A DNA stretch of 64,000 nt. Origin: Prostheceraeus crozeri. Its lineage: Eukaryota > Platyhelminthes > Polycladida > Euryleptidae. This document shows positions 45,818 to 57,998 of the stretch, piece by piece. Position 1 is the first letter of the stretch. Each line of letters begins with the position of its first letter. The position numbers and the translations under genes are program-made. Below the pieces are notes generated by a model that had not been told where the DNA came from, did not search any database, and saw only the letters and a program-made list of their open reading frames with translations. The stretch is taken from assembly GCA_907163375.1 (NCBI GenBank), contig CAJQUW010011254.1, positions 186,001 through 250,000 of the forward strand. The letters are read 5' to 3'.

Positions 45818-48682
45818 GTGTCTCCTTTATTATTGGATTCTACTTCGCTCTCATCCTGTTCAAATCCTACCCATTTAAATTCCAAAATCGTCAAATCCTT
45901 AAGCTGCATGTACTTCAATGCTAGATCCATTCGCAACAAACTGAATGACCTATCAGTTTTGCTTGATACTGGTTGGTGGGATATTATTTTTATCACCGAG
46001 TCGTGGTTGGATGGTAGAATTACAAATGGTCTGCTTGCCGATGGTACCTGCTACAATATCTATAGAAGAGACAGGAATTATCTGGGCGGAGGTTGCATCA
46101 TATTCGTGAAAAATCAATTAAAGTGCTCTCCAGTTAAAATTCCAAGCTGTTTCGCAGATATTGAAGTCATTGGTATTGATATTTCACTATCAGGTTCATT
46201 AAAGTACCGTTTTTTCTGCCTCTATTTTCCGCCAATCGCAACTACCGACACAACAAGAGTTAAATCCTTCTGCAAACTTCTTGAACATGGTTGTAAAACC
46301 ATAAGTGTGTCATTCTTTATTGGAGACTTTAACTTTCCCCAAATTAATTGGTCTGTTCCCAGGAATATCTCTGACTCCAGCAGCAACATTTTTTCCTTGC
46401 TTGCCAGAAACTTAATCTTACACAAATGGTAAATGAAGCTACGAGAGGATTCAACACTCTTGAGATAATCCTGACAACGCATCCAAAACATATTTCGAGT
46501 TTGAGTATTTCTCCTCCATTTACCGATACCTGTGATCATAAATCCTTAACTTTTACCCTTGTGGCTGAATATATTCCTAGCAGTTCGATACGTGTCCACT
46601 CTCCGAATTTTTTCAAGGCAGATTACTAATTATTTGGGTAGCATCGATTGGCATGAAGTATTTCAATTATCTCAATCAACGCAAGGTTTTTGGGACTTCA
46701 TTCGCTGTAGACTGAATCATATTATTAATGACAGGAAATTTATGCCTCTTAAGTCTAATCGCCGCCTCTTTCGATATCCGAGAGTGATTCGTCGTCTACT
46801 ATTAAAGAAGCGCAAGCTTTATCGTCGTATTCACCTTGATTCCAAACACAAGTTGTCTTATATCATGGCTTGCAGAGATTACAAAATCGCTGTCAACTCT
46901 TTTCGCAAGCAGTACGAAGCAAATATCATTTATAGCAAGAACCCGAAGTTATTTTACTCTTTCATGAAAAGAAAACTACAGATGGAAACAGCTATACCTC
47001 CGATATACGACGAAAATGAAAATTTGGCCGCCGATAATGATATCAAAGCTAACATATTTAACAACTTTTTTGCTTCTGTCTTCGTTGAGGATGATCATAC
47101 TATTCCATGCTTTTAATCTGATATCACTTCAGAAGGTTTAAATCAAGTTGTTTTTCCACTGGACTCTATTGCTAAAAAATTGTATCAATTACCTGCGAAA
47201 TTTACGTACTCCCCTGATGGTTTTCCACCAATATTTTTGAAAAATCTCGCTAATGCACTTGCTATTCCTTTTCAACTTTTGTTCGAATCCTCTTTTTTGA
47301 CCGGCTCTATTCCAAGTGACTGGAAGATATCTGTTATCCTTCCGATCCACAAGCGGGGTAACAGGTCTCAGGTCTCTAACTATCAACCTGTTGCACTGAC
47401 AAGCATCGTCTGCAAAGTGATGGAATCAATGATTGTCGACGTCCTTTCACTTTATCTGCGTTCAAACAGCCTTCTTGTGGACAGTCAACATGGATTCTCC
47501 AAAATGAGATCTCCTTGTACCCAACTATTACAAGCGCTAAATCAGTGGACATCGGCAGTTGATTCAAATAATCAAATTGATGTTATTCATATCGATTTCT
47601 CTCGTGCCTTCGATACCGTTTGTATTCGCTAACTCATAATTAAACTTAAGCATTTTGGAATTGATTTTGAACTGTTGAAATGGATTTCTGAATTTACATC
47701 TGATCGGTCTCAAAGAGTGCTTATTGGAGAATCATTATCTACGACTCTTCCCATCACCAGTGGTATTTCGCAGGGTTCGGTTATCGGGGCTGTTTTGTTT
47801 AATATATACATAAATGATATTGTGAACATTGCAAGAGGCTCCTGCAACTTGGGAATTTTCGCTGATGATGTTAAAATTTTTCAACAAAGTACCGACGGAA
47901 ATTTTTTAGAACTGACTGAATCCTTACATGAGTTATCATTATGGTCAGATATATGGCAGTTAGCTCCATCTCCCAACAAATGTAAATCCATGACATTTGG
48001 CCGTAACATCATTGACAAAACTTACCATTTGAATGGTTCTCTTATCCAAAAGGTTTCGGACGTTCGGGATCTGGGCATCATTTTTACACATGATTTGAAA
48101 TTCTCCTTACATTGCCAAACCATTTCATCGAAAGCAATATCGCGCGCCTATCTAGTGTTAAAATGCTTTACACTAACTGATCCTAAAATTCTCATGAAGG
48201 CATATTTCACTTACGTCCGACCTATCATCGAATATTGTACTCAAATTTGGAACCCGTATCTGGTCAAAGACATCAAACGTGTGGAGAAAGTGCAAAAATA
48301 CTTTACCAAGCAAGTGTGTCGACGTGGTCACTTCAACTGTGAAGATTACGGAGCTCGTCTAAGGATCCTTGGTCTGCAATCCCTAGAATATCGTCGTATC
48401 TTCTTTGACCTGGTTTTCGTTTTCAAATTAATTAACAAACTGGTTGACATTCCTTATGAAGACTTTTTCGTTATGACAGAATCTATAACCCGTGGTCATC
48501 GTCTTAAACTGAAACCCGTTGATCGTCATCATTGTAATATTCGCAATTATTTTTTTACTCATAGAATTATCGGTGTTTGGAATTCTCTCCCGGACTACAT
48601 TTTATCTTCCCACTCTTTGCACAGTTTCAAGTCACGCCTTCGAACTTTTGACCTTTCACCTTTTTGCAAAGTTTTTGTGTAA
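45818..48682 (+). pseudogene. LINE ORF2: AP endonuclease and reverse transcriptase, broken
   Basis: The endonuclease part shows CMYFNARSIRNKLNDL, FITESWLDG and FFIGDFNFPQINW. The reverse transcriptase part shows NYQPVALTSIVCKVMES, HIDFSRAFDTV, GISQGSVIGAVLFNIYIND and the catalytic FADDVKIF, then a thumb and tail ending LSPFCKVFV. ORF2 nicks target DNA and copies the RNA there. Most of it lies in one frame. Breaks are a frameshift near 46424, a return shift near 46627, a TAA at 47114 and a TAA at 47630 where Lys is likely. Codon and motif preservation suggest moderate age. Confidence 0.88.
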
Positions 48683-49006
48683 ATTCGCTTTCGTTTTTTG
48701 GCTCTACGTAAGTGTTCAATTGAACCTGTAAAGCCTTTTGCATTTTGCAATAAATTGATATAAATAAAAGTATATATAAATGAAAAAGGCGCATCTCATT
48801 TTGTATCTGTCAAGTTACTCGCGTCCCAATCATGACCCATAGTTCAAGAACCACTGATATAATCCATGAGGCTCTTTAAAAACTATATATTTTTAAAATT
48901 TAGTTAGTGAATTTTCGCGCCACATGCCTCAAATTTTTCGCGCCAGACTGAAAAAAATCGCGCTTTCGCGCCGTATTCGCGCCGTAATCACACCACTGCT
49001 AGTGAG

Positions 49007-49863
49007 CAACGCTATATATTGCTTGTATTATTTTAGTGGTAGCTGCAAATTACCCTTTCATGATTTCTGGCATTTTAGAGTGCTAGCAGTTGACGTCATC
49101 ATTCTTGAGTAACTACTGTGTAGTTTTAACCGTACTCACTAGCTACAGTTGTGATCCTGTTTAAATAAATGCATTTATATTTTATCTTGGTGTAGTTCAC
49201 TTCTAAGAGAAAGCAAGGCTATAAACCAGCAAACAGTATTTTTGATTTTCAAATTCGTAATGAAACTAGCGCTTGCAGAGAATTTAATTTATTTCTGCTA
49301 TGTTATCTTATTTATTTGCTATTTCTAGTAATTCCATTTTCAGCGGAATTATACAGCTATTGAAAGATTTTACATCCCCTTATCTATCCTTCACTTTTCT
49401 GTTTCTTTACACATCTTCTTATTTGCATTAACTCTACCGTTAACCTCATAGTTACACAATTATGATTCACTTCAATGCTGATACTAAGTTATTCTTCTTT
49501 ATCATTCAGAACTTCCTTTCTTCGTTATACTGAAGTCCAGCAGTAAGTCCAGCAGCAGAAAATTTGACTAATTTTCTCGCACATCAAAATTCAAACTTAG
49601 GTTCAAGTGACGATTTAAAATGTGCTCACAACACAGAGTCTACCATACGCAATGCAGTAGTTAAATCTGCAGTTCTTGTTGCTACTAGTCTCATGTAACA
49701 TAATATTGCCTATATATTAAATCTGACTACTTTTTGGTGCTATTTTTAAAATTCAAGGAGTAGAGTTAATTGTATGCCACCATCGACATTTCAAATTCAC
49801 AGGGTTCAAGACAGCAATAGTATAAAACAGAATATCAACGAACGCAATATAGTTAACTCCAAG
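49007..49863. other. No recognisable gene
   Basis: Host DNA just outside hAT B and before the MITE. No coding signal is visible. Confidence 0.35.
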
Positions 49864-50698
49864 CATAGAGTAAGTATATATAGGCAGAGTGTCGACTGAA
49901 AGAAGAAAAATACAGAGAAAATTTTTAAATCAAAATATTCAGTTTTTTACGTAGATTACGTTCCTGCGGTCCAAAAAATTATTTGAGCAGTTTTTAGAAA
50001 GCTAAAGTTTTGCAAATTTATATACTACCGACATGAAGCCACTTTATAAGTAGTATAAAGAATAGAAAGAATAAAGATAGAATTTTTGCTAATAAGCATT
50101 CTAACTAACTATGCGCAATTAAGCTAATTATCAAGGGAATTTTAAGAGCCGCATTATAATGGCAGTCTTCATGAAAAGTCGAGATCTTATTGTGCCTTCT
50201 TGGCTGAGATATCAAGATTTCAATTCAATTTTCATCGGCATGATTTTAAGATTCACTAAATTCGATGTTTCATTTCTTTAATCTGAATAGTGATGTGGAC
50301 CCATTTGCATCCTTCAGAGTTAATTGAAACCATTGTCATTAATTATGTTGTTTTGCTCTGCAAGTGGCAGTTTGCTTGTGATCACGCTGAAGAAGATTCT
50401 CTTGAGGTTAAGCATGAATGTAGCAGCACCCATCGAATTGTCAATTTAACAAACACTACCTCTCCAAGGCTGTCATGACACGGATGATCTGTGACCTCAT
50501 TCCTTCTGCATTACACTATCATGATCACTCAATTCCGTGGTATAATTTCTTCAAAACTGCAAAAATTTGCATATCTCACATTTGATAACAATGCCAAATG
50601 CATTCATCTCCAGTTCATTTAATAAAATCGAAATTGTATGCACATTGGGGATTTAATAAATGCTAAGTTACCATTCCACCTAATATACCTACTCTATC
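49864..50698 (-). mobile_element. MITE family CATAGAG, copy 3 (inverted relative to copies 1 and 2)
   Basis: It starts CATAGAGTAAGTATATATAG and ends ATACCTACTCTATC. The flanking octamers ACTCCAAG and AGTCCAAC match at 6 of 8. The interior aligns, inverted, with copies 1 and 2, including ATTTAATAAATGC near the right end and TCCAAAAAATTATTTGAGC near the left. Confidence 0.78.
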
Positions 50699-50966
50699 AG
50701 TCCAACAACTAGCTGACTTGAGGTTTCCAATAACTAGTTTTATGGAGAAGTGTAATTTCGGAAAGTGTGATGGAAATTCATTGCAATTGTCAGTTTTAGA
50801 AGAATTGATTAAATTTATGCATGCAAAGTTGTCTTGAAACCATTTCCGTCATTTTTATTAACAGTGACTAGAGCACTATAAAATGGAAAGACGAACAAGT
50901 AATGAAATTGAAGTCAATTAATAGATGTCACATATTGTTTGTCTGTCTATGCTTGTTCAGCCACAG

Positions 50967-51500
50967 AATTATATTGTTTAAGCGTATCACTTTGCTAGAA
51001 GTGCAAACTGATTCAAAATGATGGTACATGCAGGAACTTGCTGAGTCATGGACAGCTAGAATACTATCACATAATACCATAGCAATTGAACAATGAGCAG
51101 CCAGTTAAACATCAAACACGCCAAATTGCGCGAAGTTTCAGTGACTGTTATCAACTGGATCACACAACAAAGGGACACAGTCGAAGTCAAGTTCTACAGA
51201 GAAGTTTGTGAACGCTTTTTCTTTTGACTGCTAACTTTTTTAGAGATGTTCGGAGGGCCAACATGATCGAGAAAACTTTTGCGCAATGATCTGAATTCTT
51301 CGAATCTGAAGGAATCGTGGCGATCAGAGCATTTTGAAGGAATTCACAGCAGTCCGCAAGCGGCGCACGACCATTTTCCCTATCTCTGCAAGGAAATAAA
51401 AATTTCTTTTTGCCCACTTAGTAAGTTCCTGCATGTGCCATCGTTTCCAATCAGTTTGCACTTCTATCAAAGTGATGCGCTTGAACAATCTAATTCTGTG
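50967..51500. repeat. Foldback with ~80-bp arms
   Basis: The left arm (50967-51047, containing AGTGCAAACTGATTC and GCAGGAACTTGCTGAG) is the inverse of the right arm (51418-51500). Between them a stretch at 51345-51480 is shared with 58975-59110, which shows that this is part of a dispersed repeat. Confidence 0.7.
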
Positions 51501-51681
51501 CAATCTAATAAATAAATTTGAACAATCTAATTTATAGACGTATTTATCGTTCAACTGGAAGTTCATTGTTCGACAGCTATGGCACTCTCTTAGCAGAATG
51601 CTGCTTTTTATTATCATTGAAGGATAGCGAAGTTCTCTTATAAGCAAGTAAGACAAGGATGAGCTGACTTTCTCATTATCT

Positions 51682-51960
51682 GCCGCCGCTGTGGCCTTGT
51701 GGTAGAGTGCTCTGTCTGCGTGCGGGAGACCTGGGTTCAAACCTTTTTCGAGTCAAAGACTTTTAAATTCTTGTCTCACACTGAGAAAAGAAAAATGAGG
51801 GTGGGATGCTGGGCCACGTGGAAGAAAGGTGCTCCCCTAATGTGCTTCCGAGTCATTGATGTAGCAGTAAACAGGATAGCGGACATCCCTGAACTGGTGA
51901 AGTCTCTCTCTCAGACAGCGAGCGCGAGACGGGTGACGCGTGGCCGTTAATGAAAGGACT
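51682..51960 (+). mobile_element. SINE family B, tRNA-derived
   Basis: Box A (TGGCCTTGTGG, 51692) and a perfect box B (GGTTCAAACC, 51734) are spaced as in a tRNA promoter for RNA polymerase III. The downstream body (GTGGGATGCTGGGCCACGTG, then GTGCTTCCGAGT) recurs at 63799-64000. The anticodon stem does not fold properly, so I call it a SINE and not a tRNA gene. Confidence 0.8.
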
Positions 51961-52113
51961 GTTTGACACTCATTTAGATTGCTATCATTTAGCTACCAAG
52001 GCATGATGAATTAATAATTTAATGTGGATATGCTACAAGTATTTCTATTTAATGAAATAGCCGCCATGTACACATTTCTTCACTGACTAAAGTTTAAAGT
52101 ACATGAATGTCAT

Positions 52114-53460
52114 TTATATCAAAGCAATGTTGTTCTCAAAGAAAGATCTATTTCCCCCAAAAAAGAATGAGTTTCGTCGCTTCTTGTCTCGACTTTCCGG
52201 AATTAGAGAAAATCTGCCTCTCATGGTACAGTTTCCCATAGCGCAGCAAACGTACGCGATCATTCGAATCAGTTTGGTGATGTGATCACTTTCAGCCTGA
52301 GACTCGTGACTTTGTGACTCATAAAACAAAGGAAAAAGCTTCTGTAAAATACGCTGTTGAACAGATGAAGTTTTTGTGTAATTATTTGAAAGATATTCAA
52401 ATGCTTCATTGAGAAATTCAGGCTCAAAATCAACATTACCAATCCATTCACGAATACTTGATTCATGGGGCAAGGTAAGAATTTTCCTTATGAATTGATA
52501 GGCGGAAGAACTGTAAAAGTGTAATGCCAAAGAAAACCTGACAACATCAGAATCATATTGCCTTCCCTTTGTTTGGTCACAGTTCTTTAATTCATTTTTA
52601 AACAATCCAAACGCATGACCACCATATTTACTTAGGCGTTTGAAAGCGTCGTCATCAATAAATTTCGTCTTTTTCATATCTTCTAACAAACAACTAATTC
52701 TTTTGGCATACCGCCTCAATTTCTGCGATATACAGCGCATTCCTTTTCTAAGAAGATTGCATATGCATCTGAAAAATCAATGCCTCGTATACCTAAATGT
52801 ACATGTGTATAAATGGGGCCTAAGTCTACTATACATGTACATTAAATAGCTCAGTAAACTTAATAAGAACTTGTTATTATAAAGATGTTTTCACTACGTG
52901 GAGACAATTGAAAGACTTTTATATGAAATAATCGAAGATATGATTTGACATACTAAAGAGGATAGTAATAAACTAGACGCATAATTGTATAGATGTGATA
53001 ATCTGTGACTTACTTGTTTACTTGGATGTTTGTTCTGGGACAGGGGATGATTCTTCAATGGGTTCCATGGTTCTTTGAATTGGAAAGTGTCGATGTTTTT
53101 TCAAAGGGGTTTGTAAATATGCGGGATATGAGTCGAATACTGTTGGGACTGCATTGGATTTCAAAATGCGTCGCGATCTTGCTATTGACAACCGAATACC
53201 TTTGTGCTTTGCGGAGGTACTGTCACACTTGTAATCGGACTCGAGGAAGTGGTCGGAAATGCTTTGAAATTCTTGCGTTTGATACATTTCACAGGCAAGT
53301 AAAGAGAGTTCTGACTCGGATCTAATTTATTGGTCGAAAATAAAAGGATATAAAGTTACACGTCGCACAGCGTGACGGGCCTTCGGCGTCCATGGCCATT
53401 TGACCAAGCAATTCCAAATTTGAATGTGGATACGCGTGGAAAGATTTCGCAATGCCTTTT
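52114..53460 (-). pseudogene. P-element/THAP9-like transposase remnant
   Basis: A 208-codon frame (52114-52740) contains LALHFYSSSAYQFIRKIL and LPHESSIREWIGNVDFEPEF, a conserved stretch of P-element and THAP9 transposases. Upstream on the same strand, 53018-53287 carries the end of a THAP zinc finger (SDHFLESDY, then LKSNAVPTVFDSYPAYLQ). About 53355-53460 has a decayed THAP start (KSFHAYPHSNLELLGQ). The order fits a split P-type gene. The catalytic core is not seen, the first THAP Cys residues are unclear, and the element ends were not found. Confidence 0.7.
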
Positions 53461-53794
53461 ACCCTCGTTTGTCACACAACGTCACACACACGTCTTCACC
53501 ATATTGAAAATTATGATTTCTGAACTTTCTCCTTGTTTCATTCGATTAATACTCTCTGAATCACACATCATCTTTATCTAGCCTCATCAATTTAGTACCC
53601 CAAGTGGATAACTTTAAATTCGTCAAATACACAGCAAATTTTTAAGTTTCTGTTACTTATCTCATCTAATGTGCAAACAATTATCATTCACACCTTAGTG
53701 ACATCCCAGGTGTGTTCAGAGCTCTTTCTTAGATCATTATCAGTCAGATTAGAATTTACATCTCATCAATTGTCAAAATTTGATGATTTGCACG

Positions 53795-53935
53795 CTGGTC
53801 GTGGGATATCCTATCCCCGTCTCGCGCAGGCGGTCAGAATTTTCAGGCTTCACCGCGGCAGCGAGAAATTTAGGGACGTCCATTATCCTGTTAACACCTA
53901 CATCAATGTTCCGAGTACAGGTTTTCCTGGAGAAA
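53795..53935 (-). mobile_element. SINE family B related fragment
   Basis: On the minus strand GAACATTGATGTAGGTG, AACAGGATAATGGACGTCCC and GCGAGACGGGG align with the body of the SINE B copy at about 51855-51935. The tRNA-like head is missing. Confidence 0.55.
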
Positions 53936-54319
53936 ATCATTTCTATGACATTCACCTTCAAGCTCAGGCATCAAGTTTCGAAAGATAATCTGCTTCAAAG
54001 AGATGTCGTTGACTTCAATATTAGATCGCACATGTTCATGACATTTTCCGCAGTTTCGTGATAATACAGGTTTTCCTACACGACAACGGCAACTACCGAA
54101 TCAAGAGCGGCACTTTAATTTCTAAAACGTTAAAAGATAAAATATTACGTCATTTCACAATTGAGAGCGACAACAATAAATAAACTGCAGCAAAATAGTT
54201 CAATTGTGTCTCTATCAGATTAGTGAGCGGTATTTCACGTGAAGAATAAATGATATCTATTCGGTTTGATCCAAAGCCCTATATAGATGTCTTCACATCT
54301 GCTAAATTAACTTATCAAT

Positions 54320-55242
54320 ATGGAGCGCCAGCGAATACCTTTTGATGTTAAACGCAGAATCATTATGGCTCACGAAGCCGGAGATGATCATATTGAAGCC
54401 GCTCGAGTTCTCGGTGTAAAACGGGGTACTGCGTATTCAATAGTACATCGTTATATACTTGAAGGAGTCATTGAGCGTCCCAGAGGAGGAAGACGACACC
54501 AAAAGATGGACGAAGATATGGCAAATACTGTGGTAGAGATTGTTGAATCCCAACCGGAATTCACGTTAGCCCAAATCAAAGCTGATCTACAAGCGCGGAT
54601 GCCGGACAAGCCAAACTATCAGCACATGTTTGAGAAATCGTCTTATCTTCTTAAAAAATGGAGACTGTTCAAGTCAACCGCAATAGCCATGACGTCAAAG
54701 TGGAAAGGGCCGAGTATGCGAACTGGTATCTGCACACGATCAACGCAAACCATCCGCCAACATTTATTTTTGTGGACGAATCCGGCTTTAATTTATGGAT
54801 CAGTCGCACACGAGGTCGTGCCAGACGGGGAGAGCGAGCTGTCAGGATTGTTCATGGACAGCGCGGGCGGAATTTTACTCTCATCTTGGCAGTCTTTAAT
54901 GAAGGTGTCGTCCATCATGAATTCTACGAAGGCGGAACCTCCTGTGAGAGATTTAACTCCTGGCTGGAAGAAGCGTCCGTTGCGGCTGGGGCTGGACCTC
55001 GTGTATTCGTCATGGATAATGCTCCGTGCCACAATAGAGCCCGTGAAGTCAGTTTGCGAGAGGGACACTCTATTAGGTACTTACCGCCCTACTCTCCATT
55101 TCTCAATATCGCAGAGAACGCGTTTTCCATGTGGAAAGCGGCTTTCAAGAGAGAAGTAGCTGAGATTCGTGAGCAGTTACACAACTACACTGGCCTTACT
55201 GCAACTCGCCTCCCAAAACATGAGTGCTATCACTGCAAATAA
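54320..55242 (+). pseudogene. DDE_3-type transposase (D(32)E by count), one frameshift
   Basis: The N-terminus has a helix-turn-helix (RRIIMAHEAGDDHIEAARVL; GTAYSIVHRYILEGVIERP). The catalytic core shows IFVDESGFNLWISRTRGRAR (first Asp), FVMDNAPCHNRAREV (second) and YSPFLNIAENAFSMWK (Glu), with 32 residues between the last two. A single missing base in the A-run near 54655 shifts the frame between the LLKK end of the first part and METVQVNRNSHD. Otherwise both parts are open from 54320 to 55242. All three acidic residues are present, so the copy is close to intact. The spacing is unusual for the better-known eukaryotic groups. Confidence 0.83.
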
Positions 55243-55686
55243 GATGGGAAAGTCTTCCAGACGTATGGGCAGATTGATGCCTAGACTAATTAATCGCGAG
55301 GATGTCTTACAAGACCATCAATGAATATTACGGTACTTATTTTGTTTTTATCAAAACTTTTTCGTATTGACTTACCTTTTCGTAAAAGTTTTTAATGACT
55401 TACTGTATTACCTTTATGTTCATCAAACTTTTCCTTTTGACATATTTTACCTTTCGAATTAAAAAAATTATCAAAACTTTTTGTATTGACTTACCTGTTA
55501 AATATAATATAATTGAATATGAAAAGCCGTTTATGATTTCAGGTTGCCGCTCATTAAACTTATAAATCCATTAATAAACTCACTTATTATCACTACCGAT
55601 TAAAAACAATATCATTCAATTGAAAACGCTGCTGATTAACAGAAATACCGTTGTTGCATCTTAAACATATTCTTTAATCTGATAGT

Positions 55687-57998
55687 GATATGGCCCTGAG
55701 GCCGAGTCCTCCACGTACCCGGTTCCATAATATAAAGGGTTCAAAAGAAAAGATTCTTCGGGTACTTCCAAGCGATTATTATTGCGTGTGCGACGTTTCG
55801 CCCCAAAGGCTTAATCATGCACGAATGAAGATGTACAGCACAACATTCACATCATACGACCGAAGAAAATCGATAAAGAAAATTATCACGTGAGCACATG
55901 TTAAGGTTAAAAATTCTACTGATAACAAAGATTGAAAGTACCATGAAAATTAAGAAAATCTTGAGGAGGATGTGCAAAAGTTCATATAGTTGAAAGATTC
56001 TTGTCTGTTCATAGCTTGGTTACCAGCATCATTGATGTATCTGCTCTCCAAGCTCCTTCTCTTCACATAACCTTTCAGATTTCGGTGCACGATCTCCCAT
56101 TCAATATTCATTGAATGTCCTTTATGGTCAGAAACAAAGTGTTCCTTCACTGCAGAGGGATTACTCGACATTACGTGTTCCTTTATGCGCGTCCCTACCA
56201 ATTTTGATGTCTCACCGATATAGTATTTCGAGCACAATTTGCAGGTTATCTTGTATATCAGGTTTTTCTCAAAACAGGAATCTTTCTCTTTTTAGAAAAG
56301 TTACATGCACAGCAATCGGCAGAGCATTGAGGCCTTTCCTTAGGGGGGTGGAATCTCCGTTTTAAGCTGCTTCCGGAGTCGTACCAAATGTTCATCAGGT
56401 CATGTACACCTGTTCTTTTCATCAAGCTGGATATCTTCCGTTTCAAAACTTCATCAATGAAGGGGATTTTCATGTGGATTTTCTTTTCTTTATCCTTCTT
56501 CGATTTAGGCTTGTCTCTAGATCTTAGCTTTCTGTATGTCTTTTTGATAAATGGCAATGGATATCCATTTCTCACGAATTTGTTAAAAATCAAATCGATG
56601 GAATAATGACGGTTTGCTTCGGTTGTGGACCGTCTCTCTGCTCGAATTAGTTCCCCGATCAATATTCCACGTTTTTGAGAAATAGGTCCTCCCGCATTCC
56701 AAGGGAAAATGCAGCCACTGTTTATCTCCTTCGTGTAAAGTCTCGAGGAGAACGTATTGTCAAAACTTTGTTGTATTTCACAGTCGAGAAAGGGAAGATA
56801 GCCGCTGGTTCTCGGTTGGTCTATGGTAAATTGTATGGCTTTGGAGACGGAGTTGCACGTGTTCAACAGTTCCGCAGAGGAGATCTCAGCTGGCCAAACA
56901 ATCCAAACGTCATCAATATACCGTTTCCATATAGTGTCAGGGGGTAATTGACTCAAAATACTTCTTTCCACAAAATCCATGTAAATTATAGCCAATTGAG
57001 GGGCTATGGAATTTCCCATCGAGAGGCCATCATTTTGCTTATAGGTAGTACCATTCATAAGAACAAAATCATTTTCCAAAGCCATTGAAACTAGCGTCAT
57101 GACATGATCGATGTCCATACTACTCAAAATCTCATTTCTGTGTGAATGTCGCGAAACGAATTGTCTCAATACTGTGAAGATACCAGGTTCTCCGTTTGCA
57201 TCTGTCCTAGGCACACTACCGTAGAGATTGACAACATCCAGAGATGCTTGACTGAACGTTTTCGTAGGATCTGGCTTCAAGGATGCCAACCATTGTACAA
57301 AGTGATCTGTATTCGAAATGTGGGCTTCTACATCACAAAGAAGATCATTTAGGCATTTTGACAATTCTTTTGACAATGTTGAAGATGGAGCGTCTAACGC
57401 AGCGACAATTGGTCGACCTTTCAAGGGACCTGGTTTATGATCTTTGGGAAAAGCATAACAACTTGAAGGAATTGGTTCTGAGCATTTACAATTTTCCAAC
57501 CATTTGTAAGTTTTCTCATTCCTTGGTTTGTACTTATTGGAAATCTTGGTCAAAGCATAATTGAATTTCACTTGCTTAGTAGCAGGTTTCGTGTCTCTCA
57601 CTTCCATAAAAGCACCAGTGTTAATTGTGGCCTCTTCCACCATTTTATCATATTGATATTTAGGCATTGCAACGAGCCTACAGGTCTTGTCAGTCGGAAG
57701 TATGACGAGATCCTCTCGTAGCTTTTGGATATCATCTTTGATTTCTTGAGTTAGCGTATTAGGCCTGTGTTTCTTAGCACGAGATCCTTTTTAAATAATC
57801 TTTGTTATCAGTAGAATTTTTAACCTTAACATGTGCTCACGTGATAATTTTCTCTATCGATTTTCTTCGGTCGTATGATGTGAATGTTGTGCTGTACATC
57901 TTCATTCGTGCATGATTAAGCCTTTGGGGCGAAACGTCGCACACGCAATAATAATCGCTTGGAAGTACCCGAAGAATCTTTTCTTTTGAACCCTTTAT
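55687..57998 (-). mobile_element. Penelope-like retroelement fossil
   Basis: A 14-bp direct duplication, TTTAATCTGATAGT, flanks the element (55673-55686 and 57999-58012). Terminal copies of about 210 bases (55720-55935 and 57795-57998) are in inverted orientation, as is usual for Penelope-like elements. The body is on the minus strand with reverse transcriptase then GIY-YIG endonuclease. The element looks incomplete at the front and has about two breaks. The perfect duplication and long open frames suggest a fairly young insertion. Confidence 0.88.
55950..57793 (-). pseudogene. Penelope-like reverse transcriptase and GIY-YIG endonuclease parts
   Basis: The reverse transcriptase part lies at about 56258-57793. 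It shows CYAFPKDHKPGPLKGRPIVA, SLDVVNLYGSVP, GLSMGNSIAPQLAIIYMD and the catalytic RYIDDVWIVW. The endonuclease part at 55950-56237 begins KYYIGETSKLVGTRIKEH and includes the ESRYI region. This order is diagnostic of the endonuclease-bearing Penelope-like elements. I treat it as a broken fossil. Confidence 0.88.

Larger units (their letters stand above)
44755..48785 (+). mobile_element. CR1/Jockey-superclade LINE, near full length, nested in hAT B
   Basis: A 5' leader, ORF1, ORF2 (endonuclease plus reverse transcriptase) and an A-rich end with TATAAATAAAAG-type repeats (about 48745-48785) are present in the normal order. The exact ends and target duplication were not resolved. The left limit is set by the Tc1 element ending at 44743. 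Confidence 0.85.
39084..48998 (-). mobile_element. hAT transposon B, 9.9 kb with three nested elements
   Basis: Ends CAGTGGTGTGATTACGG and CCGTAATCACACCACTG are exact inverses, and a perfect 8-bp duplication CTAGTGAG flanks them (39076-39083 and 48999-49006). Repeats of TTTTCGCGCC sit inside both ends, two at the left and several at the right, as expected for transposase-binding sites. The minus strand near the left end encodes the C-terminal half of a hAT transposase. A mariner-like element (42134-43163), a Tc1 element (43269-44743) and a LINE (about 44755-48785) have inserted since. Removing them leaves about 3.4 kb. Confidence 0.93.

Noticed and set aside
51682-51755. Possible functional tRNA gene
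   Set aside because: Boxes A and B are good, but the anticodon arm does not fold and the sequence continues into a body shared with 63799, so it is a SINE.
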